From NCBI GenBank assembly GCA_027924585.1, contig BSBM01000261.1, positions 3,303,501 to 3,367,500 of the forward strand: DNA of 64,000 nucleotides. Reading direction: 5' to 3'. The DNA comes from Larix kaempferi (Eukaryota > Streptophyta > Pinopsida > Pinales > Pinaceae). Both the position numbers and the translations under genes were made by a program. The notes under the pieces are model-generated. The model saw nothing but the letters and a program-made list of their open reading frames with translations. It had not been told where the DNA came from and ran no database searches. The first letter of the stretch is position 1, and the number at the start of each line of letters is the position of its first letter. Of this stretch, positions 24,280 through 36,050 are shown piece after piece.

Positions 24280-24960
24280 ATTGTTTATCAAAGACTGTTT
24301 CAGAATGAATTCTAATTTTACGCGGAAAATATTTCGGATTGAAACCTCATTTTGCACCGAAACTGTTTCGGATGCAAAATCATTTTACACCGAAACTGTT
24401 TCGGATGCAAAATCATTTTACATCGATTTGCTTTGGGTGAGAAATAAATTTGGCGTCGACCTTCAAAATAGACCAACCCTTTACTCTTACATGGTCGCAA
24501 ACTTTTGTTTTACCCCAAAACGTTTTGGGCCATGTTTAGTTTTGTTCCGATTGTATCGGTGCAAAATCCAATTTTGCGCCGATACAAAAGAAACTACTCT
24601 TTCAATCGATCAAAGCATCATATTTATTTTGGACTAGAAATGTAGTTGGCTCAAAACGAAATTTATCTCAAGCGTGTTGGTGCAAAACCGGATTTCACTC
24701 CAATCAGAGCCAAACTTGTTTTCCTTCGATTGTATCGGCGCAAAACCCTAATTGACTCCGTCGTTTTGGCGTGAACCTGAAAAATATTCCAACTTTCTCG
24801 GAGCGAAAAAACAATTTTGCTCCGATCGGGTCAAAATTTTCTTTCGACTGTGTCGGTACAAAACTGGATTTTGCTCCGACCGTTTCGGCGTGGAACTAGA
24901 TTTTACTCTGATACAAGAAAACCAATTTTGACTTCAAAATTTTTTCCAAGTGTCAAGACA
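24280..24960. repeat. Subterminal tandem array of C1 (about 33-bp units)
   Basis: Units contain the hairpin CCGAAACTGTTTCGG joined to GATGCAAAATCATTTTAC; two adjacent units near 24350-24420 are perfect 33-bp copies. Further right the unit decays to forms around TTTGCTCCGA/TCGGCGCAAAA. It sits about 110 bp inside the right end, the same place as a different array in C2. Confidence 0.8.
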
Positions 24961-25065
24961 AATTACAAACAAAGAAAGATGAAACAAAAACTCTAGTAAA
25001 TCAAAGTTAAAGGAGGGGCCCTATAATTTTACAAGAAAAATTGGGATTAGGTTGCAGTTGCAACA

Positions 25066-25352
25066 ACAAGTTGAATTGCACTCTGATTGTCACATCTTAA
25101 TTTAGTAAGAGACTTCTGAACAAATCCAATATTTGTAAGAACATGTTGAATACACACTACTTCTTTAGTTGCTTCCTTAGCTTCCCTATACTCTATTTCA
25201 CAAGAAAAAGGAGAAAGAGTACTCAAGCTTTTACTATACCATGAAATCAGACTTGAACCAAGTTGAAAGATGTACCATGTAGTAGAAATTATATGCAAAG
25301 CATCCCCTACCCAATTAGAATATGTGTTGGGTGTGTGAGCTATCTCAAAGAA
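25066..25352 (-). pseudogene. pol: Ty1/copia RNase H fragment (element D, part 1)
   Basis: The minus strand reads AHTPNTYSNWVGDA, then GSSLISWYSKSLSTLS and CEIEYREAKEATKE, and ends CDNQSAIQL. These are the hallmark blocks of copia RNase H with conserved Asp, Glu and Asp positions. Uninterrupted over about 95 codons, then lost on the upstream side near 25352 and continued on the other side of C1 at 18424. Confidence 0.93.
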
Positions 25353-27996
25353 AACACCTAATATTTAATTATCGACCGGGGTTGGTGATCTTAGAGTTGA
25401 GGCAAAGTATATGCTAAGGTAGAATGGTACCTAAGTTTCGGCTTGTTAGGCCTTAAAAATATTTAGTAAAGAAATGATCGAAAGATCTTTCAAAATGAAA
25501 AATCAAGTCAAACTTCAGAAAGACAATAAATGAACTACAAAATCTAGCTAGACCTAGATCAAAATAGTATCAAGTCATACTACTCTACTCTATGACTAAA
25601 TAATGGAAAGGATGAAAAAAAATACTGATCAAAAGCAAACTACTTTTTATGAAAATGAAAACTACTTTAATCAATTCTTCAGAGTCTAGGCTAGGAATTA
25701 GAAACAGCTGTAAATGAAATTAAGGACCTATTCTATGAAATGACTTAATTACACAAACATGGAACTACATTAATTCAAAACAATTTACAAACTATTTAAT
25801 GAATTCAAAAACTAATATTTCAAAGCTACACTAACTACCTAATTCCATTCTCCTTGATGTTGTACGTCAAATGTAATAGGAACTGGGGTGAATGTATCGA
25901 AATGACTTTCAAATGTAATAGAAAAACAAAATGGAAGTAAATCTAATCTAATTTCGACAAAGAGATGCAAACTACAAAGAGACCAATTACAGTTAACTTT
26001 AAACATTCTGATCTATCTTATATCCATGAGAAAAATAATATGAAACTAAAGAAATCTAGAAGCAAGTAGAAAACTTAATAAAGATATTTACTTCTGAACT
26101 TGATTTGAAAGCAAGCAGAAAACTTGATAAAGATATTAATATCGAAGCAAGTAGAAAACTTGATAAAGATATTTATTTCTGATCCAAATCTTATATCATG
26201 AACATCTTCAAAATGAGAAACTAATCCTATTCTTAACGGAGAAACTATTAAAACTAGATACTTGGAGAATGAAATTATTAATTCTAATCTAAAATCAATC
26301 TTAAGAACATGGAATAAACTATGCTAAGAATAAAACTGATAAATTCTAAAATAGTAACATATCGACAAATCAAACATGAAAGACATAATTTAAAAACGTT
26401 TAAAGCAAAACTAAGAATGATAACGAAACTTTAATTAAAACTTTATAGAATGTAAAGCAGGGTTCTAATTATGGTTAAGAATGCTAATTAAGAGCAAGAA
26501 GGATTACAATTAAGAAAAATATGAAATTGAGTTTGAAATAAGCATGAAAAACAATGCAGAAAGAATGAAAGTCCGAATGACGATCCGGATGGTTGTCCGA
26601 ATGACAGTCTGGATGGAAGAAAACGAATTAGACTAAGAAAAGAGGTAGTTTTGATGATTTAAACATTAGCTGGCGAATGCAGATGAACCTACAGTGCAAA
26701 TAAATCAGTGAGAAGATTGTTGAGAAGCTAAGATAACAGAAAACCATCCATACTAATCATTATTTAAAGAAAATGAACTATTCCTATTATATGCTAAAGC
26801 AAGACTGAGATGGAAGATGGAATTAACCTACAGTTACATAAAAGAGATTAATAGAACTAATGCTCGAAAAAACAACTAACTAAATTCTATCTAATTGCAG
26901 AAGAGTAAAAGCAAACTATCTAATTACAAAATACTAAAAGCAAGCTAAAAACATTATGCTTGGGCGACCATTTATTAATTCTGGAAACACAGACTAAGTT
27001 AGCAGCACAATACAAATTACAGAGAAGTGAAGGAATGACATCTACAGGAAAACAGAGACAATTAAATAACTAAGAAATAAACTATCTATTTGCAGAAAGA
27101 AAATACAAAACTATAAAAGAAACCTATGGTTGATGAGGGGCCCCTCCCAGCAATCAGATATTGAAACTAAATCACTTAATCACCAACAGCTACGAACTGA
27201 ACTTCCATTAACTGGGAAAATTACAAAAATGACTGGTATCTTCAGCGTGTTCTACAAGTTATATGTTGATCATCATCTCTAACTCTAACTCTGTTTCTCT
27301 ATACAAAGCGTCTATTTATACATTTACAGTGGGAGAGAAGGTCGACAACGTCAACCTCTCTAAAAATAGAGGCTTTTATGACTGCAAACGACTACTTTGA
27401 GTGATGTGTGACAGCGCGGGGAGCATCCACCAGGATTCACGGGGTTAGTTCCTTCACAAGGCGACTGCAACGTTGATCTTTCCTTTGACGTGGCAGTGAG
27501 ACGAGCTGGCGGACTGAGCGTGGGCGGACAGGCTCCTCTAGAACGTTGGTGTGAACAGGCATACGTGATATCGGGATGAACGAATAGGGAAGTCAGAACG
27601 TTGGAGTGTTTACGTGGGGAGGCCGTGTGTTGTCGAGATCAGGAGGCAAGGAGGCGAATCTTCTAGAACCAAGGCTCATTAATCATAACCACCATGTGGC
27701 TAACCGAACCCATGTGTTTGTTTATGTCTTTAATGGTCAGGAATATGCCAACCGATGATTCCACGGATCGAACGCAAGGCTGAATGACAGGCTGAACATT
27801 AGCAATGTAAACACGCAGTCTGAATGAAGGGTTGTTTGAAAAACTACAGCCTGTAAATCAAAACTAAATGCCAAGTATGCCCCGAAATGTCACATTAAAT
27901 ATTAATAAATAATAATATAGCGAGATGTGAACAAAATTTACGTGATGAGTAAATATATGCGTACCTAGTTTGTTTGATGGTGTGAATGGAAAAGAG
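25353..27996. other. Unassigned A-rich 2.6 kb, probable decayed LTR-type sequence
   Basis: No coding frame of note. On the minus strand TGTGACATTTCGGGG (from about 27895) looks like an LTR start, and TGTATAAATAGACG near 27320 like a TATA box. A GGAGGGGCCCC motif near 27135 recalls the near-terminal GGAGGGGCCC of family C. Three imperfect copies of a unit GAAGCAAGTAGAAAACTT plus GATAAAGATATTTA lie at about 26055-26180. It ends where the truncated LTR of B1 begins. Confidence 0.35.
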
Positions 27997-28733
27997 GCTA
28001 CTCTTGCCACTGAAATCTAGCGTTCCAAATGCTGGTTCTATTGAAGACAACCCGTGCACTTATCCCAAAGGATGTGTACGCTAGTTTATAAAAGCACTAG
28101 TTTACTATTATGATACCTGGCCACATATTAAGATGAATGGAAAAAATATATTAAGATTATGAATTGGGATTAGTTGAGGTTGGTTTTGTAACTCCCCCAA
28201 CCTCCCAATTCAACTGCCTCACGAATCTAACTTCCAGCCTTGTGCCATAAATACAAGGGGAAGCCATGAGGAAAGAGAAGAAGGAAGAAGAAGATATTGT
28301 TACGCTGAAGGAATTTCTAAGTCATTGTGAGGAGCAAGATCCTAGGACTCGGTTGCAGAAGTGTTTGGACAGATTGGGTATAACTGTACCTGGCTACATT
28401 TCTTTGACAATAAAAGATCGAGATACCCTTCCCGTCCCAATGGAATGTCTTTTCTATTGAATATCTGATTGTAGATTAATGTTAAATTGCTTTCAATTTC
28501 ATTATATATTTTACAGTCAAGATACGTTGAGGAAGGTTGATTTGTTTTGCAGGTACATTACTGTGGAGATTGGGCGAAATCTAGGACCAACCATCGTTAA
28601 AAAGGTATTGATTTCAAAATCCTAATCTCATTCTATTCATAGTAATTAGTGCAAAGAATAATGTATCTATCTGTCACCCCATGTAAGTTGATAGTGTCAT
28701 TCCCCCCACTATAACGTATTATCCTGCACAACA
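27997..28733 (+). repeat. 5' LTR of element B1, left end missing
   Basis: Aligns with the 3' LTR at 38455-39350 from about its 165th base onward, with point differences and an 18-25-bp deletion. It ends CTGCACAACA just before a primer-binding site. The first part of the LTR has been lost. A TATA-like ATAAATACA occurs near 28247. Confidence 0.88.
28266..28460 (+). CDS. Small ORF within the B-family LTR
   Basis: A 64-codon frame starting MRKEKKEEED and ending PVPMECLFY, open in this LTR. The same reading frame is recognisable in the B1 3' LTR (about 38910-39105) and the B2 3' LTR (minus strand, about 39850-39650), each with one stop. The peptide is charged at the start with a Leu/Cys-containing middle; I recognise no family. 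A TATA-like box only about 15 bp upstream makes translation of this ATG from the LTR promoter uncertain. Confidence 0.3.
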   Translation: MRKEKKEEEDIVTLKEFLSHCEEQDPRTRLQKCLDRLGITVPGYISLTIKDRDTLPVPMECLFY

Positions 28734-28737
28734 GAGT

Positions 28738-28755
28738 TGGCGACTATACTGGGGA
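28738..28755 (+). other. Primer-binding site of B1
   Basis: TGGCGACTATACTGGGGA, four bases after the LTR. TGGCGACT...GGGGA is the tRNA-Arg-type site known from Tat/Ogre elements (from memory). Confidence 0.8.
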
Positions 28756-30838
28756 GCACCGTTTGTTTTTGCTTTGGGGACCTTGTCTAGGTTTTCTTTC
28801 AGTTTTACAGTCTATTGGCTTTCTGAGAGGTTTTTATAGGTTACTTTGCTATTTCCTTTTGCTTTGATTCATTTCAGTCTAATTTTGCAAATCCCTTTTC
28901 ATTGCTTTTAGTCCCTTTGCACTAGTCTTCTGTGCATACAGAAGCGCACTTTCTGCCATGTGCGCTAGTTTCCTTGAAACATACCCACGCATTTTTTGTT
29001 GCAGGTGCTGGTGTTTATACCAGACAGAAGTGTGCTTTCATGTAGGTCTAAATCTTTCACTAGGGTTTGGTTTCCAGGTTGTTTGATCTACTATTGGCAC
29101 TTGCTTTGTCTTTCTGACTATCTTTGAGACATTTTTGTCTTGTTTGAGTCTTGCTTTAACCTCTTGAAGGTCCTTTTGGATTACTTCACTTACCTCAGCA
29201 CTTGTTTTTGGTGTCTTTTCTGCTTTATTAGGTCTTTTGAACATGTGCGCGTCTCTCTGCTAGTCATAGTAGCATACCTTTTTCCCTAGACGCGTGTTGC
29301 AGTACTACAGACCTACGCACTCAATGCTTGTTGTCTGTTGCAATACCTGCGCACTTTTACTAAGTTTTTTGCCTTATTTTTAGGGTTTGAAATCAATTTG
29401 AGTTTTTGGGTGTTTTTGAAATATTTGATGGTCTGGATACCTTCTGAGCCTCTGTTCAGGTTAGTATGAGTTGGTTGAAGTCTTCTTGTTAGCTTTTCCT
29501 TTTGAGTTTGTGTGGTGGTAGAGTCGCTTTGGTTTGCTTGTCTACCTTATCTGTTTGGCAGATGCTTTCCTTTGGTTTTTGATGCTTAGGAGCAGCTTTT
29601 GGGTTTGTTTTTTCGTTGCATGCATCAACTTTTTCTTTTCTTTGGCATCTCGTTCCAAATTTAGAGTTTTCACTGAAACAACTCTGTAGGTCAAGTCTTT
29701 GTTAGTCTTTGAAATTGATTGCTATAAGCCATTAGGCCTTTTATCTTTACCCACACTCTTGTTAGATCTTACTTATTCCTTTTTCAGATTCATTTTTCCT
29801 TTGCAAATAAGAGAAAAAGATCAAAATTGAAATTGGTAGCTTAGTCGTAAGATTTGCCATCGTTTTTCGAAGTAGGATAGATTATTTTGCTATTTGGTTT
29901 GGAAATTAAAAAGAAAAATTGAAAAAAAAATGTTTATGCTTAGGATTGCCTATCGTTTGTTTTGAAAGACATAAATGAAAAAATAAGAGTCTTTGTGAAG
30001 TTTTAAAGCATTATTTGTACACATTTTGCTTTCTGTCATGAACCATACCACACACTTCACTACCCTTTTTGAGTAAAAAGTAGCCTCTAAAAAGAAAATT
30101 TTAATAAAATTAATTAGCAACTTTTTCTTTTTAGGTTTGACACGACATCAACTAGCTTAGGCTAGGATTTTGGGGTAAATCACCTTAAACTGCCCGAAAT
30201 CGGTTTCATTACTCAATAATCGTAGTAAGACAATCTCTTAGGCAAACCCACTTATATCAAAGTATTCTGGGAACGCTCTACTAAAACCAGAGTTAAGCAC
30301 GAGGCCGTGTGAGACTGGAACTAGTGAGGATACCCCCTCACTTTCCTTTCGAACATAAACCAGAGTTGATTCGCGTATGGGGTTTCACTAGTACTTTTAA
30401 GTGTTTTTGGATTTCGGGCTTTGCTACCCTGCCCATGCATCTTGGCTAGGATGATGACTGTTCCCCCAGGCATTTTCGTATATGTGGTATCCTTAGTATC
30501 TTAACCCTAGGGCTCTTCACAGGTAGAGTGGAAGGCTAATTCCACTTCACCTCGGACAGACACAGAAGGTAACCCTTTGCATTAATCCCGGGAAGGCGGT
30601 TTGGTGATTCAAACACTTGCACCCAGAGGACCTCCATTGGACGCCGTGTAACTGACTGTAGATACTCTATTAGTTTGTTCTGGGCCCTCATCATCCTAGA
30701 CTTGCTTCTGAGAGTATTAGCTTTGTTTGCCTGGTTTTGATCACTTTAGGATATATTTTTTTAGTGGTATGTTGTTTGCTCCCTAGTTGAGTAGTGGCCA
30801 CTAGGTTTTCATAATTAGTTTTCTATTGATATAGCTAT
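28756..30838 (+). other. Long untranslated leader of B1
   Basis: About 2.1 kb without a significant frame, between the primer-binding site and the gag start. Its right 1.6 kb is repeated in reverse orientation at 62400-64000, the leader of the other B copy, so it is a real part of the element. A long leader fits the Tat/Ogre pattern. Confidence 0.8.
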
Positions 30839-33027
30839 GGAGGATCAACCTCTTCGTAGATCACGAAGGTTGCAAAACCTTCCACCACTCACGGTGGATC
30901 CTCCACTTCCACCTTGACACTGGAGGACCGATTCTTGTAGTTCATACGAGCTTACGGGTGAAACATAAATACTTGGAGAACCAAGGATCAGAATTCAAGA
31001 TCAACAGGTCTTTGATACTGTTGAGGTTGAGGAATTAACTCTCGAGAGTTTAGGACTCCTTTCAACCCTCCCCTAACTAGACCAAACGATCCATTACTTG
31101 TAACTGTAGAATCTCTAAGCCAACCCGAGTATAGTGTGTACTGGTTTACCCCTAGTCATTCCATGACTAATCCAGGAGATGAGTCGGGAGTTCCTCAGAC
31201 TCCCACTGCAGCTATGGTTTTGAGAGTTCTCTCTCCTTCCCTTGCAAACACTGCAACATCTAGCTCTTCGCAGACTACTTCTGCTTCAAACCCGTCTTTC
31301 AGTTTTAATGCTGGTAATGTAGGCATGTCGAGCTGACAATATTCAACATCAACTAATCTCTCTACCCCCAATTTTGGACCAGCTAACACCCCTTTGATGA
31401 GGATACCTGCAGTGACTTTTACTCAACCTCCTTTTACTTAACAGCTCCAGGGTATACCATAGTCTGCTCCTTCTACATATTTAGTAGGATCAATCCCAAA
31501 TGCATTGATTCCTATTATGGGTTCGATGATGGCACCGTCTGTTACAACTACACCTGGTTTTAACCCCTACATAGGTTATGATGTAAATCCATCTGATATA
31601 TCTGTAGGGATTATCCCCTTCTCACTATTTTCTAGAGGAGGTGGTAACTTCTTGAATCCACATTACAGAGGGGTTAACACCCAGCCACAATGGACGAGTG
31701 CCACGGGAAGCAATCCTCTTTCTTATGGGTGGGGCAATTTTAACAACTCTTTTACCTCACAACCGATGGCTGGGGGAAACCCCAACCGGTAGTACATGAA
31801 CCAGGTTTTGGGAGGTTCCCCCTACTGAATTCCTGCTTACAAAATTCCATCGGCACGACCTCGTTTACCTTTTTTGGCAATGTTGAATTTTCCAGACCTT
31901 TCAAAACTTACTAACGATCCGGTGTGCCACAATCCTACATGGCCATCAGTTCCCACTAAGCTTCCTTCAGACATTCCAAAGTTTGAACGTAAGACTGGTG
32001 AAGATCCTGGTGACCATGTCACTACGTTTCATCTCTAGTGCTCTTCTAATTCGTTGAACGATGATTCCATCAGATTGAGGCTCTTTCAGAGAACCTTGAC
32101 TAGCATTGCAGCTAAATGGTATATTGAACTGCCTGCAGCTGCTTATGATAACTTTTGGGATCTGGCAACAGTTTTTCTGAATCACTTTCAACTTCCTGTC
32201 CGGTACGACACCAACATAGACCTTCTGTCAAATTTTAGACAGAACAAAGCCACTCACTTATCTGACCATATTCAGGAGTGGCGAAGAAGAAAGAGGCTCA
32301 TTAAATCTGACATCACTCCAGAGTTCCTATTAGAGTGGTATCTCAAATCACTCCTTCCTTATATTTCTAAGTAGCAACTTCTGGGGTGTCCTCCGAAGCA
32401 GAAGCTATCCTTAGAACCCAACAGCTTGATCTGGTATATGCTCAGTCTGGGCTCTTATATGAGATTATTCCCGACACGATGAGATCTAATAAAGTTCTAG
32501 TTAAACCCAAGCCTGGACCACATGCTGATGGCATCGTGGGTTATGTAGATTCTGCAGCGTTTGAAGCTTTAACTAAGCAGGGTCACGCCTTATCTGTCAA
32601 ACAGTTTGCGATGGAAGCAAATTCAGTTGCAACCTCCCCTTCCCAAACAGAATCTATACAACAAGTGCAGACAAATCAAAAGGGCCCTCGACAACCCAAC
32701 AACAATAAAAAGAAGGGAAAGAAAGGGGAGGGGAACCACCAAAAGCCCAAGAACACAGAAAATGTCGAGGAGGGAAAAAATGATAAAAAACAAGTGAGGT
32801 TCCCTTACAAGTTATGCAAAGAGGACCATATCACCCATCAATGCTCTCTGATGGAAGAAGCCCATAAGCTACTCCATGAGAAGAATCCAGTTGTCTTAAA
32901 AGACCCATTCCCTCACGGACAAGGTTCAGCTTCTGGAAACTCCAATGCTGGGGGCACCTCTCGTGCCTCATCTACTGATCAATCGTTTATTAATATGGTT
33001 AATTCGGACACGCTTTTACAAACTTGA
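30839..33027 (+). pseudogene. gag: Gag of element B1, decayed
   Basis: Starts at ATG in a basic segment (MEDQPLRRSRRLQNLPPL) and has a Ser/Thr/Pro-rich region to about 31800. The conserved block LNFPDLSKLTNDP follows, then a capsid core with NSLNDDSIRLRLFQRTL and AKWYIELPAAAYD. The C-terminal Lys/Gly-rich part ends in a zinc knuckle lacking its first Cys (YKLCKEDHITHQC). Stops include TAG at 31460-31462, where B2 has CAG, and a TAG for Trp in the HLWC motif. A 4-bp deletion at 32372 shifts frame. The final TGA (33025-33027) is also present in B2. Confidence 0.88.
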
Positions 33028-35440
33028 GCTAGAAACTATACTCTGGAGTCGCAACAAAAGGATAAGGATGTTCCTGAATCTTCTACCCCTCTCCACATTG
33101 AGAGACCAATAGATTCATTGCCGAAGATTCCGAAAGGTGTCTTCAAACGAGCTGTGCACAATCCTAACGCGCGAACTTCTTCTAACTACAATGTTGTGGA
33201 GGATTTAGCCCAAACTCCCTATGCCATGTCCACTTTGGAAGTACTGCAAAGTTGTCCATTACAACACAGTGCACTTCTTGCAGCGATCGGGAGCGTAGAC
33301 TCATCCAATATGCTTGCTCGTTTTGATATGTCAAATATCAAACCCCGATTTCCGTACCACGTCGCTCTCCAAATAGAATTAGTCCATGGTCCCAAGACCA
33401 TTGGACGAGTTATTGTAGATGAGGGCGTGTCTACGTGCATAATTTCCATTTCTTGCTGGAAGGCTTTGGGCTCACCCGAATTAGCCCCCTTGAACACCTT
33501 GTTTACCTCCTTTGATGGAAGATCATTCCCTCCACATAGAGTCTTACCATCATTTGACATTGAACTTGCTGGTAAAATAGTGTCTATAGAGGTTGAAGTG
33601 CTGGATGCTCCACTTGACTACAATTTGCTGTTAGGTAGGAGCTGGACGTATGCAATGCAAGCAGTGCCATCAGCCGTTTTCCGAGTTATAATGTTCCCTC
33701 ATGAAGGCAAGATCATAACAGTTGATCAACTTTCATTCACTCAAAAGAATAACCAGACTTCGTCGGATTCAACAATTCCGTTGGTTGCTCTGTCTCACCC
33801 AGCTTGTGAGAGTTTAGGAGTAGGAATTTATGGGTCATTAATGGGCACTTTTGACCTACCTGTTCCTGTTCATTTTATTGGTTCTGAGGAGTGTTCACCA
33901 TCTGAGATTCTCACGGTTTGTCCATCGACAGATCCATGGATTTTCCCCACCGAATCGGAACCAGTAGTGCCCTATCTATTGCAGAAGTGGCCTACTTAGA
34001 TTCAAAACATGTTGCAACAGAACATATTGTGACTCCATTGGTCTCTATCGAGTCAGATATGGACTATGCACCGACATGGTCAGTGGACTCCATCCACTCT
34101 TTTGACTATCTAGATACTATTTTTCCTTCTGATGAGGCTATTTTGGAAGCAATGATTGGCCTGTAACATCCTTGGGAACACATACACCACAGGTAATATT
34201 TTCTTTCCGATATGGACAAGATAGAGAGAGGAGAGTTTTCAATGAGACCTGGTAGTAATGTTGATTTGTCCACTATCCCTTCTACTTCGAAAGCAATTTA
34301 TGCCGAGGGTAATATGGAAAATATATCAAGAACTATTCCGATCAACATTTCCATCAAACCTGGAGTTGTGGAAAACCTTTTAATTGCAGATTGTTCTCCT
34401 GAGGAGATCACTTTGTATACCAATCTGTTTAAGGAACTTCGTGACGTTTTTTCCTGGTCTTACGAGGAGATGCCAGGCATCGACCCCACCATTGTAGAGC
34501 ACGGCATCACAACTTATCCAAATGCTAATCCTATGAGACAGAAGCTCCGTCCAGTCAACCCTAGAAAAGCAGCAGCCATTAAGGTGGAAGTTGAGAAATT
34601 GCTCAAAGTTAGATTCATCTATCCAATTGCTATGACAGAATGGGTCTCAAACCCTGTTCTGGTAGATAAAAAGCAAGGAACCATTTGAGTCTGCACAGAA
34701 TTCCGGGACCTAAATAAATCTTGTCTTAAAGATAATTACCCCACACCATTTATAGATCATATTATCGATGCGTGTGCGGGCCATGAAATGTTTTCTTTCA
34801 TGGATGGTTTTTCAGGATATAACTAGATTAAGATAAAACCTGAAGACTAGCACAAGATAGCTTTTATTTGTCCTTGGGGGACCTTCGCTTATTAGAAGAT
34901 GCCATTTGGCTTGAAGAATTCCGGAGCTACCTTTCTGAATGCAATGAACTTCGCTTTTCATGATATCAAGCACGTAGTGGAACCTTATCTTGATGATCTC
35001 CCAGCGCGATCTCGGAAGAGACAGGATCATCCTGATCATTTGAGACTTGTGTTTGAATGGTGCAGGTATTACAAGATTCGACTTAATCCTAATAAATGTG
35101 TATTCTGCGTTGAGTATGGACGTTTACTGGGATTTATTGTATCCAGTCGTGGTATTAGGGTTGATCCACTTAAAGTTGAGGCTATTGTAAATCTGTCTCC
35201 TCCTCGAACCCTACGACAACTTCAGAGTCTGCAGGGTGTGTCCAACTTCTTACGATGTTTTATCATTAACTATGCCAAAATCACAAAAGGTTTCATGAGA
35301 CTGCTCAAACAAGATACCTATTTCCTTTGGGATGAGGTTGCTTAGACTTCATTTGAGGCCTTGAAAAAGGCATTACTATCAGCCCCCTTGTTGAGCCCGC
35401 TATATGAAGGATTTCCTCTTATATCTGGAGCCCGCTATGT
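33028..35440 (+). pseudogene. pol: Protease and reverse transcriptase of B1, no RNase H or integrase
   Basis: In frame with gag after its TGA. The protease has DEGVST near 33420 (family form DEGAST, Ala changed to Val) and LDYNLLLGRSWTYAM near 33620. RT begins FKELRDVFSWSYEEMPGIDP (34428-) and keeps EFRDLNKS, FMDGFSGYN, MPFGLKNSGATF and YLDD (motifs A, B and C). Four stops fall inside RT: one TGA and three TAG. Recognisable RT ends at LLSPLYEGF, where RNase H should start. An 11-bp direct repeat, GAGCCCGCTAT (35393 and 35428), marks that breakpoint. Not functional as it stands. Confidence 0.9.
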
Positions 35441-35483
35441 TCACTAGTAAGCTTGAACACTAGTCATACACTATCCCAAGCAA

Positions 35484-36050
35484 TCATTCTGTGCACATAT
35501 GCATATAGTTTCTTGAAGCAAGGTGTTGTGTAGTGCTTCCTCCCATCCGGTTCAGAATACTCAAGATGACATTCGGCAGGAAGCTCTCAATGGCTGCAAT
35601 ACGAACTTGACTACTTGTCTTGGCAGTCCCCGCCACATAGTAGGTATTGATATAGTCTTGCACGGATAAGACACCCACACTTCGATAGGTAAATTTAAGA
35701 TTCACCACATCTCCTCTTCGGGAGAGACCAGTGATGAAATAGATGTCATCAATAGTAAGTTCCAAAATCTCCCCTTGGAGATTGAACACTCTAGCCTTGG
35801 CATCCCAATACTGTACTAACCTTTCGAGCAGTCAGATTTGTGCCCACATGTTGACTGTTCGATAGAATTTCAATAAACCGCATCTTCTTAATGCATGTAG
35901 GGTCAATGGATCATTTAGAACATGTCAATCCATCTCCTCATGCTCCCTTTCACGCCATACAAGAACCATCCTGCCAAGTAAACATTCAAATGTTGGTCAT
36001 TTTTTTTCCCTATGTCTTGCGGTGTGCACTACTGTCTTAAATAGACAGTA
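35484..36050 (-). pseudogene. Antisense ORF between pol and 3' LTR of B1 (aORF-like)
   Basis: On the strand opposite to gag-pol. The readable part is RTVNMWAQI, stop, LLERLVQYWDAKARVF, then GEILELTIDDIYFITGLSRRGD and about 70 more residues, with an open core of 101 codons (35789-35484) plus a decayed upstream part containing two in-frame stops. The pattern LEDIYFLTGLSRRG is one I associate with plant transposon-linked proteins. Antisense ORFs at exactly this place are described for the Tat lineage of Ty3 elements (from memory). B2 lacks it. Function unknown. Confidence 0.55.

Larger units (their letters stand above)
18425..25065 (-). mobile_element. Element C1: TG...CA element carrying a long gene, possible giant solo LTR
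   Basis: Starts TGTTGATGCCC and ends TTGCAACA. It is flanked by TCAAG (18420-18424) and ACAAG (25066-25070), a 5-bp duplication with one mismatch, inside the RNase H codons of copia element D. Removing it brings the two RNase H halves together. Inside, reading on the minus strand, are a subterminal tandem array, a long decayed gene, a TATA-like GATAAATAGAGG near 19165, and about 740 bp to the end. There are no similar terminal repeats, so it is not a complete LTR element. Element C2 shares both ends and the gene. Confidence 0.75.
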
